From assembly GCF_000423185.1 (NCBI RefSeq), contig NZ_AUHM01000001.1:742733-806732 (forward strand): a stretch of DNA of 64,000 bases, read 5' to 3'. Shown piece by piece: positions 63,578-64,000 of this stretch. The stretch's first letter is position 1. The number at the start of each line of letters is the position of its first letter. The notes beneath the pieces were generated by a model that did no database searches, was not told the DNA's origin, and was given only the letters and a program-made list of their open reading frames with translations. This stretch comes from Inquilinus limosus DSM 16000 (GTDB taxonomy: Bacteria > Pseudomonadota > Alphaproteobacteria > DSM-16000 > Inquilinaceae). The position numbers and the translations under genes were made by a program.

Positions 63578-63638
63578 GGTTGCGGGGACACGCAACCAAC
63601 TACGCTCTCGCACGCCGAAATACGATCATCAGACCGAT
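63578..63638 (+). repeat. Diverged direct repeat, right copy
   Basis: Begins GGTTGCGGGGACACGCA, with CTACGCTC and a GATCATCAGACC block. It matches 57812-57872 in the same orientation. Identity is imperfect, so it is old or under selection. It could be the end of a lost mobile element; no transposase is nearby. Confidence 0.6.
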
Positions 63639-64000
63639 GGACCGGTGCCTAACGCGCGATAACTGCCAATCTCGCGCATTTACAACATCTTGCGCAGCTT
63701 CGGAGACACAAGCAGCATGCTTGCAGCATGCAGTCGAACCACGCTTGGCAGGCTGGAGTGCGCCAAATTCGGCCGCTGCGCTGGCCCCTTGAAACCGGAC
63801 ATCGCTGGGATCCGCAAAATCCGGTTCTTCTCGGTCAACTTGGGTCTCAGAGCGTACCCGAAAGCGGCCGTCGCAGCTGGCTGTACGAAGCGGACGTGAC
63901 CGGACGCGACCGAGGCTGTGTGGAAACGCGTGTTTGGTGAGGGCAGGTGGGGGTGTCGGCGTGCTACCGGCAAAGCAGATTGGGCAGATCGGATATCAGG

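Larger units (their letters stand above)
63159..64000. other. Right-end region without a clear gene
   Basis: About 840 bp. It contains a hairpin (63513-63537), the right copy of the direct repeat, and short open frames that do not resemble known proteins. It may hold the promoter of the copper cluster near 63170. The sequence continues beyond the window. Confidence 0.5.

Noticed and set aside
1..64000. tRNA, rRNA, CRISPR arrays or intact insertion sequences
   Set aside because: No repeat-spacer pattern, no transposase-like protein and no recognisable structural RNA was seen on reading both strands; a covariance-model scan would be needed to exclude small RNAs.

Overview
The window is GC-rich DNA (about two thirds G+C by eye) with dense, short-spaced gene clusters on both strands. 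The FixL/FixJ pair, cydAB, PhyR-like, BON-domain and AbiE genes point to an alphaproteobacterium (Hyphomicrobiales or Rhodospirillales); the genus cannot be fixed from sequence alone. No rRNA, tRNA, CRISPR array or intact insertion sequence was found.

Positions 1 to about 54,150 read as one oxygen-limitation island. It opens with the haem oxygen-sensor kinase FixL, its regulator FixJ and a single-domain receiver. A Crp/FNR-family regulator of FixK type (10771) lies 8 kb downstream behind a FixJ-like operator. From there to 54 kb, 22 exact copies of the FNR/FixK 'anaerobox' TTGA-N6-TCAA (25 with near matches) sit upstream of almost every operon, most often 61 to 70 bp from the start codon (box centre to start). 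The simplest reading is a local cascade: low O2, FixL, FixJ, FixK, about 24 promoters, about 45 genes.

The cargo is coherent for surviving loss of respiration. Scavenging respiration: cytochrome bd (cydABX). ATP without oxygen: arginine deiminase operon arcDABC and a polyphosphate kinase PPK2. NAD/PRPP salvage: nicotinate phosphoribosyltransferase, NAD synthetase, PRPP synthetase, a PRPP-type phosphoribosyltransferase, PfkB kinase. Proteostasis and envelope: Hsp20, a second FtsH, TrxC, three-BON-domain proteins, an L,D-transpeptidase lipoprotein, two LTXXQ-type periplasmic proteins. Stress: six universal stress proteins (three single, three tandem), ChaB-like, DUF2934 and DUF3775 proteins, two aminoglycoside-phosphotransferase-like kinases. 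Transport: P-type ATPase, VIT family, HlyD/RbbA/ABC-2 exporter, SbmA/ABCD4-type exporter. In content (USPs, Hsp20, nucleotide and NAD metabolism, P-ATPase) it resembles the mycobacterial DosR dormancy regulon, but is wired through FixLJ-FixK.

After 54,150 the character changes: no anaeroboxes, a low-information gap, an AI-2E family permease, an AbiEi/AbiEii toxin-antitoxin pair with a perfect operator palindrome, then a minus-strand copper/thiol cluster (CcdA-like, SCO, Met-rich protein, TlpA, DUF411, multicopper oxidase) flanked by two diverged direct repeats.

Sequence oddities: a PEBP gene with an apparent 1-nt frameshift, an alpha/beta-hydrolase lacking its nucleophile Ser and His, a PhyR sigma-like domain without its receiver, and a CcdA-like protein with one redox Cys changed to Tyr.
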